Shown here one piece after another: positions 30,298 through 39,151 of a stretch of 64,000 nt of DNA. A program made the position numbers and the translations under genes. Below the pieces are notes generated by a model. That model saw only the letters and a list, made by a program, of their open reading frames with translations. It was not told the origin of the DNA and made no database searches. This DNA comes from Rhizobium sp. Root274. GTDB taxonomy: Bacteria > Pseudomonadota > Alphaproteobacteria > Rhizobiales > Rhizobiaceae. Where the stretch lies: the NCBI RefSeq assembly GCF_001429245.1, contig NZ_LMJE01000007.1, forward strand, positions 163,127 to 227,126, in the 5' to 3' direction. Position 1 is the stretch's first letter; the number at the start of each line of letters is the position of its first letter.

Positions 30298-30355
30298 GGA
30301 GAAATACGGTTTCTCCGCGGGGTCCCATGGTCTACAACCGCTCCGCAAGCATGGG
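30298..30355 (+). promoter_or_regulatory. Two-hairpin leader before the EamA transporter
   Basis: Two inverted repeats lie in the 70 bases before the transporter start at 30367. The first is GGAGAAA-TACGG-TTTCTCC, a perfect 7-bp stem whose loop contains ACGG. The second is CCCATG / CATGGG with a 20-base loop. An ACGG-loop hairpin recalls half of a guanidine-II riboswitch, but the second hairpin lacks the required ACGR loop, so this is only a lead. Confidence 0.3.
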
Positions 30356-30366
30356 AATCCCTGTAA

Positions 30367-31272
30367 ATGGCCTTATCCGAGAATACCCGAGGCGCGCTGT
30401 TGATGGCGGCCTCCATGGCAGGTTTCACCTTCAACGATGCGCTGACCAAATCCGTCACCGGCGACCTGACGGTGGCCCAGATCATGTTCATCCGCGGTGC
30501 CATCACGACGGTTCTCGTCTATGCGGTTGCCAGACGTCTGGGTGCGCTCGATCATATCCGCAACATCCTGCAGCCACTGATCCTCTGTCGCATCGCTTTC
30601 GAAACACTGGCTGCAGTGGCATTCCTGTCTGCGCTCGGGCAGGTGCCGCTCGCCAATGCCTCGGCCATACTGCAGTCGCTGCCGCTCGCGGTCACCTTGG
30701 GCGCCGCTCTGATCTACCGCGAACCGGTGGGCTGGCGGCGCTGGACGGCGATCGGTCTCGGCTTCCTCGGTGTCATGGTCATCATCAAGCCCGGTCCTGA
30801 GGGCTTCACGCTCGCCTCGCTGTATGTGGTGCTGAGCGTCATCACCGCGGCCGGACGCGATCTCGTGACCCGCAAGATCGATCCCCGGGTCTCCTCGCTC
30901 ACGGTCACCCTCTTCACCGCCTCTTCGATCTCGCTTGCCGGTCTCCTGCTTGTCCCGGCCTTCGGCGGCTGGCAGCCGGTGTCGCTCAACACCTTCGCGC
31001 GAATTGCGCTCGCTTCCGCCTTCCTCTTCGTCGGCTATCAGGCCATCATCATGGCCATGCGCCTCGGCGAAATCTCCTTCATTGCGCCGTTCCGCTATAC
31101 CAGCCTGCTTTGGGCCGTAGCGCTCGGCATGATCTTCTTCGGTGAGACGCCTGACCTCTCGATGGGCATCGGGGCGGCCATTGTCATCGGCTCCGGCCTC
31201 TATACCTTCTATCGGGAAAAACAGAGGAAGGCAGCGCTGGCCAGCGCCTCCGAGCCGGGCTCGCCCGGCTGA
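30367..31272 (+). CDS. EamA-family (DMT superfamily) transporter
   Basis: A 301-residue inner-membrane protein with about ten hydrophobic segments in two repeated halves, the EamA arrangement. The start is MALSENTRGALLMAASMAGF, and internal motifs such as LGQVPLANASAILQSLPL and MRLGEISFIAPFRYTSLLWA are typical of RhaT/SAM-type drug/metabolite transporters. The substrate is unknown. It precedes the MFS exporter by 31 bases, so they may be cotranscribed. Confidence 0.9.
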   Translation: MALSENTRGALLMAASMAGFTFNDALTKSVTGDLTVAQIMFIRGAITTVLVYAVARRLGALDHIRNILQPLILCRIAFETLAAVAFLSALGQVPLANASAILQSLPLAVTLGAALIYREPVGWRRWTAIGLGFLGVMVIIKPGPEGFTLASLYVVLSVITAAGRDLVTRKIDPRVSSLTVTLFTASSISLAGLLLVPAFGGWQPVSLNTFARIALASAFLFVGYQAIIMAMRLGEISFIAPFRYTSLLWAVALGMIFFGETPDLSMGIGAAIVIGSGLYTFYREKQRKAALASASEPGSPG

Positions 31273-31303
31273 TCCCGCTCGATCATCGCCAGACGGAGCG
31301 CCC

Positions 31304-32518
31304 GTGCCGCCGACCCGCTTTCTTGACCGGACCAGCCCGCCGCATATCGTCAGCCTCGTCTCGATTGCGGGACTGTCGGCACTGACGATGAACATCTTCC
31401 TGCCCTCCCTGCCGGCCATGGCAAAGGATCTGGCAGTCGACTACGATCGTGTGCAACTGCTCGTCTCCGGCTACATCGCGATGACGGCTCTGGTGCAGTT
31501 GATCATCGGCCCCTTGTCGGACCGCTTCGGTCGCCGCCCGGTCATGCTGGGCGCCCTTGTCATCCTGCTTATAGCCTCCCTCATCTGTATGGTCGCCACC
31601 TCGATCGAGGTACTCACGATCGCCCGCATGGCACAGACTGCCGTGGTCGCAGGCCTTGTCTTGTCCCGCGCCATCATTCGCGACATGGTGCCTGTCGAGG
31701 AGGCTGCCTCGATGATCGGCTATGTGACGATGGGCATGACGCTGGTTCCGATGGTCGGACCGACCGTCGGTGGCCTGCTGAGCGATGCCTTGGGCTGGCG
31801 GGCGAATTTCGCGGCGATCGCCATTGCCGGCCTGCTGGTCCTCATTCTCGTGCGCAACGACTTGGGCGAAACCAACCGGCAAAAGAGCAGTAGCTTTACC
31901 GCCCAGTTTCGCGCCTGGCCCGGCCTCCTGACCTCAGGCCGCTTCTGGGCCTTTACCCTCGCCGCCACCTTCACCTCCGGCGCGTTCTTTGCCTTTCTCG
32001 GCGGCGCACCCTTCGTCGGCGGCACCTTGATGGGCATGAGCCCGAGCGTGCTCGGCCTCCAGTTCATGTTCATCGCGTCCGGTTACATTGTCGGCAACTT
32101 CTTCTCCGGCCGTTATGCCCGCCGCGCCGGCATCGAAGCGATGATGCTGATCGGCGGCGGTGTTGCCGTCTTAGGCGCAGCACTTCCGGTCGTCCTGTTC
32201 TGGCAAGGCGTGACCACCTCCCTCGCCTTCTTTGCGCCGCAGATCATCGTCGGCTTCGGCAACGGGCTCTCGCTTCCCAGCGCCAATGCCGGCATCGTCA
32301 GCGTGCGCCCGGAACTCGCAGGCTCCGCCTCCGGTCTTGGTGGCGCGATCACCATGGGCGGCGGTGCCTTCGTCTCCTGGCTCGCCTCCGCGATTCTCTC
32401 GACGGAGACCGGCGCCATGCCGCTTCTTCTCGTCATGCTCGCCTGCTGCGTGCTGGCACTGATCGCCATCGGTGTCTTGTGGCTACAGCGTCACCCGTCC
32501 GTCGGAGCCTCGCGCTGA
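31304..32518 (+). CDS. Bcr/CflA-type MFS multidrug effflux transporter
   Basis: A 404-residue 12-helix major facilitator. The motif A equivalent is LIIGPLSDRFGRRPVMLGALV, and motif C-like GMTLVPMVGPTVGGLL is characteristic of proton-driven drug exporters of the Bcr/CflA family. Translation begins at GTG 31304 with GGAG five bases upstream; the ORF is open further upstream but overlaps the previous gene. Its stop overlaps the mobA ATG by one base (TGATG), giving translational coupling to cofactor genes. Confidence 0.9.
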   Translation: MPPTRFLDRTSPPHIVSLVSIAGLSALTMNIFLPSLPAMAKDLAVDYDRVQLLVSGYIAMTALVQLIIGPLSDRFGRRPVMLGALVILLIASLICMVATSIEVLTIARMAQTAVVAGLVLSRAIIRDMVPVEEAASMIGYVTMGMTLVPMVGPTVGGLLSDALGWRANFAAIAIAGLLVLILVRNDLGETNRQKSSSFTAQFRAWPGLLTSGRFWAFTLAATFTSGAFFAFLGGAPFVGGTLMGMSPSVLGLQFMFIASGYIVGNFFSGRYARRAGIEAMMLIGGGVAVLGAALPVVLFWQGVTTSLAFFAPQIIVGFGNGLSLPSANAGIVSVRPELAGSASGLGGAITMGGGAFVSWLASAILSTETGAMPLLLVMLACCVLALIAIGVLWLQRHPSVGASR

Positions 32519-33138
32519 TGACAGTAAATCGCATTCCCGGACTGATCCTCGGCGGCGGTCTTTCGAGGCGCCTGGGTGAGGACAAGACGCAGGCCCTGCT
32601 TGGCGGCGAGCCCGTGCTCAAGGTGATCGCCGAGCGATTGCGGCCACAGGTTTCGGCACTTGCCGTAAACCTGCCTGCCGACCATCCGCTCGCGGAAGCT
32701 TACCTAAACATCCCCGACACAATCGCGGACCGCCCCGGCCCCCTGGCCGGGATCCTCGCCGGCGTGCAGGCTTTCGAAGGCGAGGCGCAACACCTGTTGA
32801 CCGTACCGGGTGACGCGCCGTTCCTGCCACGCGACCTCGCCCAACTCCTGACAGAAAGGCTTTCTGCCGACGAGATCGTGCTTGCGAGCTCGAATGGCCG
32901 CGAACACCCGGTGATCGCGCTTTGGCCGACAACGCTGGCTGCAGACCTGCAAACCTGGCTCGAAACGCCGGACAACCGGCGCGTCCGCGATTTCATCCGC
33001 CGGCACCGTTTCCGCATGGTCGATTTCGCCATGCGCCCCAGGACGGACGGCCGAGGCGAGATCGATCCTTTCTTCAACATCAACACCCCGGCGGATCTCG
33101 CATTCGCCCGAGAAGTGATCGAAGGAGGTGGTGCATGA
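32518..33138 (+). CDS. mobA: Molybdenum cofactor guanylyltransferase MobA
   Basis: A 206-residue enzyme that attaches GMP to molybdopterin to form the bis-MGD cofactor. The nucleotide-binding signature is GLILGGGLSRRLGEDKTQALLGG. The metal/substrate segments ADRPGPLAGILAG and LLTVPGDAPFLPRDL also match, and the C-terminal FFNINTPADLAFA is conserved. It is coupled to the preceding transporter by a one-base overlap and to mobB by an ATGA overlap. Confidence 0.95.
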   Translation: MTVNRIPGLILGGGLSRRLGEDKTQALLGGEPVLKVIAERLRPQVSALAVNLPADHPLAEAYLNIPDTIADRPGPLAGILAGVQAFEGEAQHLLTVPGDAPFLPRDLAQLLTERLSADEIVLASSNGREHPVIALWPTTLAADLQTWLETPDNRRVRDFIRRHRFRMVDFAMRPRTDGRGEIDPFFNINTPADLAFAREVIEGGGA

Positions 33139-33656
33139 CGGACAAGCCCAAGATTTTTGGCATTGCCGGCTGGAAAAACTCAGGCAAAACAGGGCTTGCG
33201 GTGCGGCTGGTGGAGGAATTCACTCGGCGCGGCTACCGCATCTCGACGATCAAGCACGCCCATCACGACTTCGACATCGACAAGGTCGGCGCCGACAGCT
33301 TTCGCCACCGCCAGGCCGGTGCTCATGAGGTTGCGATCGTCTCAGGCACGCGCTTTGCCATCATGCATGAACTGCGAGGGGCGCCGGAACCGAGCTTCGA
33401 GGAAATCCTAAGCCGGATCGCACCCTGCGATCTCGTGTTGATCGAAGGCTATAAGCGCGAGCCAGTCCCGAAGATCGAGGCAAGGCGGCTGGAGGCGGCA
33501 AAGCGAGAACCGCTCAGCCCCTCAGACCCGTGGATCAAGGCCATCGCCGCCGATCACCCTGTGCCGAAAGCGGATCTCCCGGTCTTCGATCTCGATGACA
33601 CCACGGCAATCGCGGACTTCATCATCACGGTCACCGGCTTGCCGCCGCGCTCTTAA
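33135..33656 (+). CDS. mobB: Molybdopterin-guanine dinucleotide biosynthesis protein MobB
   Basis: A 173-residue GTP-binding accessory of MobA. The P-loop is GIAGWKNSGKTGLAVRL. STIKHAHHDFDIDKVGADSFRHRQAGA and the DLVLIEGYKREPVPKIE block are the MobB hallmarks. AAGGAGGTG lies directly before the ATG, which overlaps the mobA stop by four bases. A strong terminator follows, ending the transporter-mobAB unit. Confidence 0.95.
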   Translation: MTDKPKIFGIAGWKNSGKTGLAVRLVEEFTRRGYRISTIKHAHHDFDIDKVGADSFRHRQAGAHEVAIVSGTRFAIMHELRGAPEPSFEEILSRIAPCDLVLIEGYKREPVPKIEARRLEAAKREPLSPSDPWIKAIAADHPVPKADLPVFDLDDTTAIADFIITVTGLPPRS

Positions 33657-33673
33657 GACCCGCTGACAACGAA

Positions 33674-33707
33674 AAAGGGGCCGCCGGATCACACCGGCGG
33701 CCCCTTT
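33674..33707. terminator. Bidirectional terminator between mobB and the OmpA-like gene
   Basis: A perfect 14-bp stem, AAAGGGGCCGCCGG / CCGGCGGCCCCTTT, with a 6-base loop. A-rich DNA precedes it and a T run follows, so it can stop both converging transcripts. Confidence 0.88.
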
Positions 33708-33731
33708 ATCTGTTGTTTCAGACGGCTAGCG

Positions 33732-36068
33732 TCAGTTCTTGGCGGAAACGCCGTTCGGGCGGACCAGCGAGGTGACGCGGCGGATCGCAACACGGCGGTT
33801 CTGCTGCTCGGCGGCTTCCGTGCGGATCTTCAGGTAACGCTCGCCATACCCCTGCACCGACATGTTTTCCGGCGGAATGCCGTAGACTTCGCTGAGCAGC
33901 TGGGCAACCGTCGATGCGCGCTTGTCCGACAGAACAAGGTTTGCCTGGTCGGAACCCACGGCATCGGTGTGACCTTCGATCAGGAACACTTCGCCCGGAT
34001 CCTTCTCCAGAAGCTTGTTCATGGCATCGGCGACCTTGCGCAAGGTCTTCGCCTGGGCAAGCGGCACTTCCGCCGAGCCGGACGGGAAGGTAATCGTATC
34101 GAGGTCGATACGACGGACCTTGTCACGCAGACGGGCGGACGACTTGACCTCGTCGATCGAGTAGACACGCTCGACACGCTCCACCGGCGGCTGACCGAGG
34201 AAGTCGTAGTAGTCACGATCCGGCGCACGCGAAGTGCTGATGATGTAGTCCTGAACCGGGACCGTCAGGCGCATCGGCGGCAGCGACAGACCCACGTCGA
34301 CGAAGACCTGCGGACGCTCATTGTCGGCCTCCGGCGAATACATCAGCACATATTCACGTCCACGCGGCGAGATACGCGAACGGATCACGATGTCGCCGTA
34401 GCGGTTGTAGACGGTCACGATTCGCGAGCCATCCTCACGGATGATCGTTTCGCGCGTGCGGCCACGCGGCAGCTGCTCGTAATAGCTTTCCTGCGAGTCG
34501 TAGCGCAGGCGTTCACGATCGTCGCCACGCACGATGATCTGGTTGCCGACATTGATGACCGTTCGGTTGTCAACCTGCTCAATGACCTGGATCTGGGTCA
34601 CCTGGTTCACAACATTGTTCTGGATCACCGTATTGTTGGTGGTGTTGTTGACCGTGTTATTCGTCGTGTTGTTGGTGATATTGGTCACGTTGGTGACATT
34701 GTTCACCGTCGTCGGAACGTCGAAGGTCGGGGCCTCGTCGAGGCGTGTGCCTTCCTCCGCGATGGTCGCCTTCACGGTTTCCGGCTCGACCTGGGTCACG
34801 TCGGCCTGAGCATCCGCATCCGTCTGCGGCGGCGGCGCTACGTCTTCCTGGGCGCGCAACTGGCTACGCTGTTCGCGGGCGGCATCGCCACCCGTATTGT
34901 CGGCGTCCTTGTCGCTGTCGAGAACGGCGGCTCCATTGTCCACAGGCAGGACCACGGTGTCGGTGCTCTGCGACGGATCTTCAGCAATCGTCTGCTTCTC
35001 TTCTTCGCTGCGATTGTCGGTGATCTGCTCGACCGGCTGATTCTCCGGCGGCAATACGGCAGGCACGACGACTTCTTCCGTCGGCGTCTGCTCGGGCTGA
35101 TCGGTCGCCTGTTCCGGCTGTTCTGTTGCCTGCTCAGGCTGTTCTGTTGCTTGCTCAGGCTGTTCGGCACCGTCGGCAGGAGCCTCGGCGTCGGTCTGGG
35201 TGTCCGTGTTGCCATCGGCAGGCGTCTGAGCCTGATCTTCGGCTGGCTGTTCCGTGGACTGTTCTTCCGGAGCAGCCTGTTCCTGCGTGGGCTCCTCGGC
35301 CTGCTGGTCAGGCGACTGTTCTTCGGTCTGCTCAGCCGGCGGAACCGGGCATTCGGCTTCGCTGGTCGCCGTCGATCCGTCAGCGCAGGTTACGCTGTCT
35401 GCCGGGGCCTCCTCGGCGGGCTGTTCAGCCTGCTGCTGGGCTTCAGCATCGGCATCCGCCTTGGCCTTGGCGTCGGCTTCAGCCTGCGCCTGGGCGTCGG
35501 CATCTGCCTGAGCCTGAGCCTCTGCTTGAGCCTTCGCGTCCGCTTCGGCTTGAGCCTGGGCTTCCGCTTCAGCCTGCTGACGCTGCGCCTCTTCTTCTGC
35601 CTGGCGCTGGGCCTCGGCTTCGGCTTCCGCCTGCTTTTGCTGAGCCTCAGCTTCAGCCTGCGCCTGGGCCTCTGCCTCGGCCTGTGCCTGAGCTTCGGCT
35701 TGAGCCTGTGCTTCTGCTTCAGCCTGCGCCTGGGCTTCGGCCTGAGCCTGGGCTTCTGCTTCAGCCTGCGCCTGTGCTTCGGCCTGAGCCTGGGCTTCCG
35801 CCTCAGCCTGTGCCTGGGCTTCGGCCTGCCGCTGCTCCTCCTGCGCCTGTGCTTCGGCGTCGCGGGCGTTGCAGGTTTCCTGGTCGTCGGCCTCGGAGCC
35901 GTCGCTGCAGACAACGGCCTGTGCGAGCTGGATCAACCCTTCCTCAGCCTGACGTGATTGCGTTTGCGTCTCCCCGAAACGTGTGGCCGACGCGGCCACC
36001 GGCTCCGCCAGTACTGCCATGGACAGCACGGGTATCGCGACCGTGTTCAGCAATCTATTCTTGAACAT
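33732..36068 (-). CDS. Repeat-rich OmpA-family cell envelope protein
   Basis: A 778-residue exported protein. Order: signal peptide (1-27); a small CxDGS...C motif (54-66); a long Ala/Glu/Gln repeat, probably coiled coil (about 70-216); a second CADGS...C motif (228-240); a Glu/Gln/Pro/Thr-rich region with QATEQPE repeats (about 301-328); an Asn/Thr ladder (about 453-490); and a basic beta-rich segment. A C-terminal OmpA peptidoglycan-binding domain follows (about 655-765) with [32 protein letters not shown] and VQGYGERYL. It probably links the outer envelope to peptidoglycan through a long spacer. The start at 36068 puts the signal peptide first. Confidence 0.85.
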   Translation of the reverse strand: MFKNRLLNTVAIPVLSMAVLAEPVAASATRFGETQTQSRQAEEGLIQLAQAVVCSDGSEADDQETCNARDAEAQAQEEQRQAEAQAQAEAEAQAQAEAQAQAEAEAQAQAEAQAQAEAEAQAQAEAQAQAEAEAQAQAEAEAQQKQAEAEAEAQRQAEEEAQRQQAEAEAQAQAEADAKAQAEAQAQADADAQAQAEADAKAKADADAEAQQQAEQPAEEAPADSVTCADGSTATSEAECPVPPAEQTEEQSPDQQAEEPTQEQAAPEEQSTEQPAEDQAQTPADGNTDTQTDAEAPADGAEQPEQATEQPEQATEQPEQATDQPEQTPTEEVVVPAVLPPENQPVEQITDNRSEEEKQTIAEDPSQSTDTVVLPVDNGAAVLDSDKDADNTGGDAAREQRSQLRAQEDVAPPPQTDADAQADVTQVEPETVKATIAEEGTRLDEAPTFDVPTTVNNVTNVTNITNNTTNNTVNNTTNNTVIQNNVVNQVTQIQVIEQVDNRTVINVGNQIIVRGDDRERLRYDSQESYYEQLPRGRTRETIIREDGSRIVTVYNRYGDIVIRSRISPRGREYVLMYSPEADNERPQVFVDVGLSLPPMRLTVPVQDYIISTSRAPDRDYYDFLGQPPVERVERVYSIDEVKSSARLRDKVRRIDLDTITFPSGSAEVPLAQAKTLRKVADAMNKLLEKDPGEVFLIEGHTDAVGSDQANLVLSDKRASTVAQLLSEVYGIPPENMSVQGYGERYLKIRTEAAEQQNRRVAIRRVTSLVRPNGVSAKN
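35421..35858 (-). repeat. Ala-Glu-Gln coding repeat inside the OmpA-like gene
   Basis: About 440 bases of degenerate short tandem repeats encode runs of AQAEAEAQ-type units with Lys or Asp variants toward the C-terminal end. The protein repeat is more regular than the DNA because synonymous codons vary. Such tracts can change length by slippage or recombination. They also create long spurious ORFs on the opposite strand. Confidence 0.85.
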
Positions 36069-36424
36069 CCCTGCGTTTCCTTCCTTCACGCCAAATGCAA
36101 TCTTGGCGATTGCTTCTAGTGGCGCCGTTAAAATCGACGTCGATTCCGCGAACCAAACTGCGTGCAAGCTAGGTTCTGCAAAATTAACCTTGTCTGAACG
36201 AGTTGGAACCTTTTTTGCTCCATCGAGCAAGAGACGACTGACACTCCTCAAGGTTCCATCCCGCTCCTCGCATCGCACCTAAATATGGGATGCGACACTC
36301 TTTGTTGTTGATTTCGGCATCGAAAGCAGACGAATATTGGGCCCAAGTGTGGCCCATCAGACCACACGATCCAGGATAGCCGCGTTAAAAAGACAAACGG
36401 CATCCGCCAACAGAGAGGGATCTC
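36069..36424. other. Regulatory intergenic region, OmpA-like gene / ABC binding protein
   Basis: About 355 bases between divergent genes with no supported coding. Dyads seen: CGCCAA/TTGGCG (36089-36108) overlapping GCAATC/GATTGC (36097-36113) in the leader of the OmpA-like gene; TTGCTC-CATC-GAGCAA (36215-36230); TGGGCC/GGCCCA (36338-36356) overlapping GTGTGG/CCACAC (36347-36367) upstream of the binding protein gene. Their roles are unknown. Confidence 0.5.
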
Positions 36425-37198
36425 ATGCGTATTCCGACACGTTTTCTGGCAGCAGCCTCAATTGCAGCGCTGTCGCTCTTCGCTGGTTCTGCCATGGCGC
36501 AGGAAAAGCTTATCATTGGAACGGAAGGCGCCTACCCGCCCTTCAACAATCTCGAAGCAGACGGCTCGCTGGTCGGCTTCGACATCGATATCGCCAAGGC
36601 GCTTTGCGATGAGATGAAGGTCACCTGCGAATTCGTTACCCAGGATTGGGACGGCATCATCCCGGCCCTGCAGGCCAAGAAGTTCGACGCGATCATCGCT
36701 TCGATGTCGATCACCCCGGAGCGCCTCGAGAAGGTCGACTTCTCCAAGAAATATTACAACACCCCGCCGGCCGTCGCCGTGCCGAAGGATTCGCCGATCA
36801 CCGATGTCGAAGGCCTCAAGGGCAAGACCATCGGCGCACAGTCTTCGACGACGCATGCCAACTATGCCGAAAAGCACATGCCCGATTCGGAGCTGAAGCT
36901 CTATCCGACGGCTGACGAGTACAAGCTTGACCTCGAAGGCGGTCGTGTTGACGCCGTCGTGGACGATATCGTCGTTCTTTCGGAATGGCTGAAGTCTGAC
37001 GCTGGCGCCTGCTGCAAGATCCTGACCCCGCTGCCGATCGATAAGGAGATCAACGGCGAAGGTGCCGGCATCGCGGTCCGCAAGGGCGAAACCGCGCTCG
37101 CCGACAAGTTCACAGCCGCGATCGAGGCGATCCGCGCCAGCGGCAAATATGCCGAGATCAACAAGAAGTATTTCGACTTCGACGTCTACGGGGACTAA
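36425..37198 (+). CDS. Amino acid ABC transporter substrate-binding protein
   Basis: A 257-residue periplasmic binding protein of the polar amino acid family 3. The signal peptide is RIPTRFLAAASIAALSLF, cleaved near AMA-QE. The mature start LIIGTEGAYPPFNNLEADGSLVGFDIDIAKALC matches Lys/Arg/Ornithine or octopine-type binding proteins. ASMSITPERLEKVDFS is also typical. It is followed by two permease genes of the same system. A basic amino acid or opine is the likely ligand, but this is inferred. Confidence 0.93.
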   Translation: MRIPTRFLAAASIAALSLFAGSAMAQEKLIIGTEGAYPPFNNLEADGSLVGFDIDIAKALCDEMKVTCEFVTQDWDGIIPALQAKKFDAIIASMSITPERLEKVDFSKKYYNTPPAVAVPKDSPITDVEGLKGKTIGAQSSTTHANYAEKHMPDSELKLYPTADEYKLDLEGGRVDAVVDDIVVLSEWLKSDAGACCKILTPLPIDKEINGEGAGIAVRKGETALADKFTAAIEAIRASGKYAEINKKYFDFDVYGD

Positions 37199-37304
37199 TT
37201 TGCCGATCCTCTGAGAATTGCGATGGCGGAAGTTCAACGCTTCCGCCATCTTGCGTTACGGATATGAAGAAAGAAGGCGGAAAAAACCGCCAAGGGGGAA
37301 TGGC

Positions 37305-38108
37305 ATGGGCGGACTGTCTTCCGCACTGGGCTCGCTTTGGGCCACTCTGTCCTATTGGCTGGATCCGTTTTGCGGGCCGGTTGGCGTCTTCGCGCTCTTC
37401 GGTGGCGATGGTTTGTTGTCCTGCGGTAATGTCGGTTGGGCCGATGAAATTGCGCTTGGCGTCAAAGTCACCATCGTTCTTGCCCTGATCACGCTGCCGG
37501 TCGGTCTCTTCCTCGGCTTCCTGATCGCGCTTGCCATGCAGTCGGAAGAGCGGAGCCTGCGCACAGCCGCCGGCATTTACACGACGATCTTCCGCGGCCT
37601 TCCCGAACTGCTGACCCTCTTCATCGTCTATTTCGGCTTCCAGATGATGGTCCAGGCCGTGCTTTCGTGGCTGGGCAGCGAGGAGCGGGTTGAGATCAAC
37701 GCCTTCTTCGCCGGCATGCTGGCACTCTCCGTCGTCTTCTCCTCCTACTGTTCCGAAGTGCTTCTTTCCGCCTTCCGTGCCATCCCCAAGGGCCAGTATG
37801 AAGCCGGCAGCGCGGTCGGGCTGTCGCGCCGCCGGACCATGCGGCTGGTCATCGTCCCGCAATTGATCCGCATCGCCCTTCCCGGTCTCGGAAACCTCTG
37901 GATGAACCTCTTGAAGGATACGGCCCTCGTATCTGTCATCGGTCTCACCGATATCCTGCGCCAGACGGGCGTCGCGGCCAAAGTGACCAAGGAAGCCTTT
38001 CTGTTTTATGCCATAGCCTGTGCGCTTTATCTGCTGCTTGCCACCCTCTCCTCCTTCGGGCTGAACGCCATCTCGAACTGGGCGAACCGCGCGGAGACAA
38101 GCCGATGA
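37305..38108 (+). CDS. Amino acid ABC transporter permease (first)
   Basis: A 267-residue inner-membrane permease of the HisQ/OccQ type. A binding-protein-dependent transport signature lies in EVLLSAFRAIPKGQYEAGSAVGLSRRRTMRLVIVPQLIRIALPGLGN, the EAA loop that contacts the ATPase. About five to six hydrophobic segments are present. The start at 37305 follows an AGGGGG site by about six bases. Its stop overlaps the next permease start by four bases. Confidence 0.92.
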   Translation: MGGLSSALGSLWATLSYWLDPFCGPVGVFALFGGDGLLSCGNVGWADEIALGVKVTIVLALITLPVGLFLGFLIALAMQSEERSLRTAAGIYTTIFRGLPELLTLFIVYFGFQMMVQAVLSWLGSEERVEINAFFAGMLALSVVFSSYCSEVLLSAFRAIPKGQYEAGSAVGLSRRRTMRLVIVPQLIRIALPGLGNLWMNLLKDTALVSVIGLTDILRQTGVAAKVTKEAFLFYAIACALYLLLATLSSFGLNAISNWANRAETSR

Positions 38109-38935
38109 GCCACGCCCTGGACTTGATCCCCGCCCGCCCCGCACCGCCTCTGGTGACGCCGGCCATGACACCGGCTCGCGCCCTCGGCTATGGTGTGCTT
38201 GGCCTCTGGCTGCTGCTTGCCATCGCGCTCGCCTACATGATGGTAACCGGCTGGGACACCGACAAATTCGTCAAATACGGACCCCGCTATCTTCAGGGCC
38301 TGGCCACCACTCTGGCACTGGTGGCAAGTTCGATCACCCTCGGCGCGGTGCTCTCGGTACCGATCGCCTATGCACGAATGTCGAAAAACATCGTGCTCAA
38401 CACCATCGCCTATGCCTATGTCTACGTCTTCCGCGGCACGCCGATGCTCGCCCAGATCTATCTGATCTATTACGGTCTCGGCTCCTTCCGGGCGGAGATC
38501 GAGGCCGTGGGTTTGTGGTGGTTCTTCCGAGAGGCCTGGTACTGCGCCATCCTCGCCATGACCATGAACACCGCCGCTTATCAGGCCGAGATCCTGCGCG
38601 GCGCGATCCAAAGCGTACCGCGCGGCCAAACGGAAGGTGCAAAATCGCTCGGCCTGCCGCCATCCGTAACGTTCTGGAAGATCATTCTGCCCCAGGCCCT
38701 GATCGTCGCGCTTCGTCCTTATGGCAACGAGATCATCCTGATGATCAAGGGCTCGGCCGTAGTCGCGGTCGTGACCGTGCTCGACCTGATGGGACAGACA
38801 CGCTACGCCTTCTCGCGCACCTTCGACTACCAGACCTATCTCTGGGCCGCGATCTTCTACCTCGCCATCGTCGAACTCCTGCGCAACACCTGGGCTGCGC
38901 TGGAAGCGCGTCTGACCCGGCATCTGAAGCGCTAG
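38105..38935 (+). CDS. Amino acid ABC transporter permease (second)
   Basis: A 276-residue HisM/OccM-type permease forming a heterodimer with the preceding one. The EAA loop reads EILRGAIQSVPRGQTEGAKSLGLPPSVTFWKIILPQALIVALRPYGNE. The N-terminus carries an extra hydrophilic leader before TM1. It overlaps the previous gene by ATGA. A terminator hairpin starts seven bases after the stop, and no ATPase gene follows, so the ATP-binding subunit must come from elsewhere in the genome. Confidence 0.92.
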   Translation: MSHALDLIPARPAPPLVTPAMTPARALGYGVLGLWLLLAIALAYMMVTGWDTDKFVKYGPRYLQGLATTLALVASSITLGAVLSVPIAYARMSKNIVLNTIAYAYVYVFRGTPMLAQIYLIYYGLGSFRAEIEAVGLWWFFREAWYCAILAMTMNTAAYQAEILRGAIQSVPRGQTEGAKSLGLPPSVTFWKIILPQALIVALRPYGNEIILMIKGSAVVAVVTVLDLMGQTRYAFSRTFDYQTYLWAAIFYLAIVELLRNTWAALEARLTRHLKR

Positions 38936-38942
38936 TCTCAGC

Positions 38943-38980
38943 TCACTTGGCAGCACTTCCATTTGGAGGCTGCCAAGTGA
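38943..38980 (+). terminator. Terminator of the amino acid ABC operon
   Basis: A perfect 12-bp stem, TCACTTGGCAGC / GCTGCCAAGTGA, with a 14-base loop, immediately after the second permease gene. A T run appears only about 15 bases later, so its efficiency is uncertain. Confidence 0.65.
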
Positions 38981-39033
38981 CTGTGAAACCACTTGTTTTT
39001 GCCTCACACCTGGCATCTTTAGAGCTTCGTTTA

Positions 39034-39060
39034 CCCTGTCATGTTTCCATCATGTCAGGG
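39034..39060 (+). promoter_or_regulatory. Stem-loop / PHO-like element upstream of usg
   Basis: CCCTGTCATG and CATGTCAGGG pair over ten positions with one mismatch and a 7-base loop. The left arm also gives a PHO-like pair, CTGTCAT-GTTT-CCATCAT, with 11-base spacing. Both readings are tentative. Confidence 0.3.
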
Positions 39061-39151
39061 CCCGCGTTGGTCGCGGCCCCGGTCGGTCGCGGAAGCGCTG
39101 ACACCGTCCGCGTCGATCCGTCTTCTACAAGAATACGGGGAAAGAACGCAC

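Noticed and set aside
33969-35957. Long plus-strand ORF (662 codons) opposite the OmpA-like gene
   Set aside because: It is the antisense shadow of the Ala/Glu/Gln repeats and has Leu/Ser-rich low-complexity sequence with no domain; the minus strand holds a signal peptide and a real OmpA domain.
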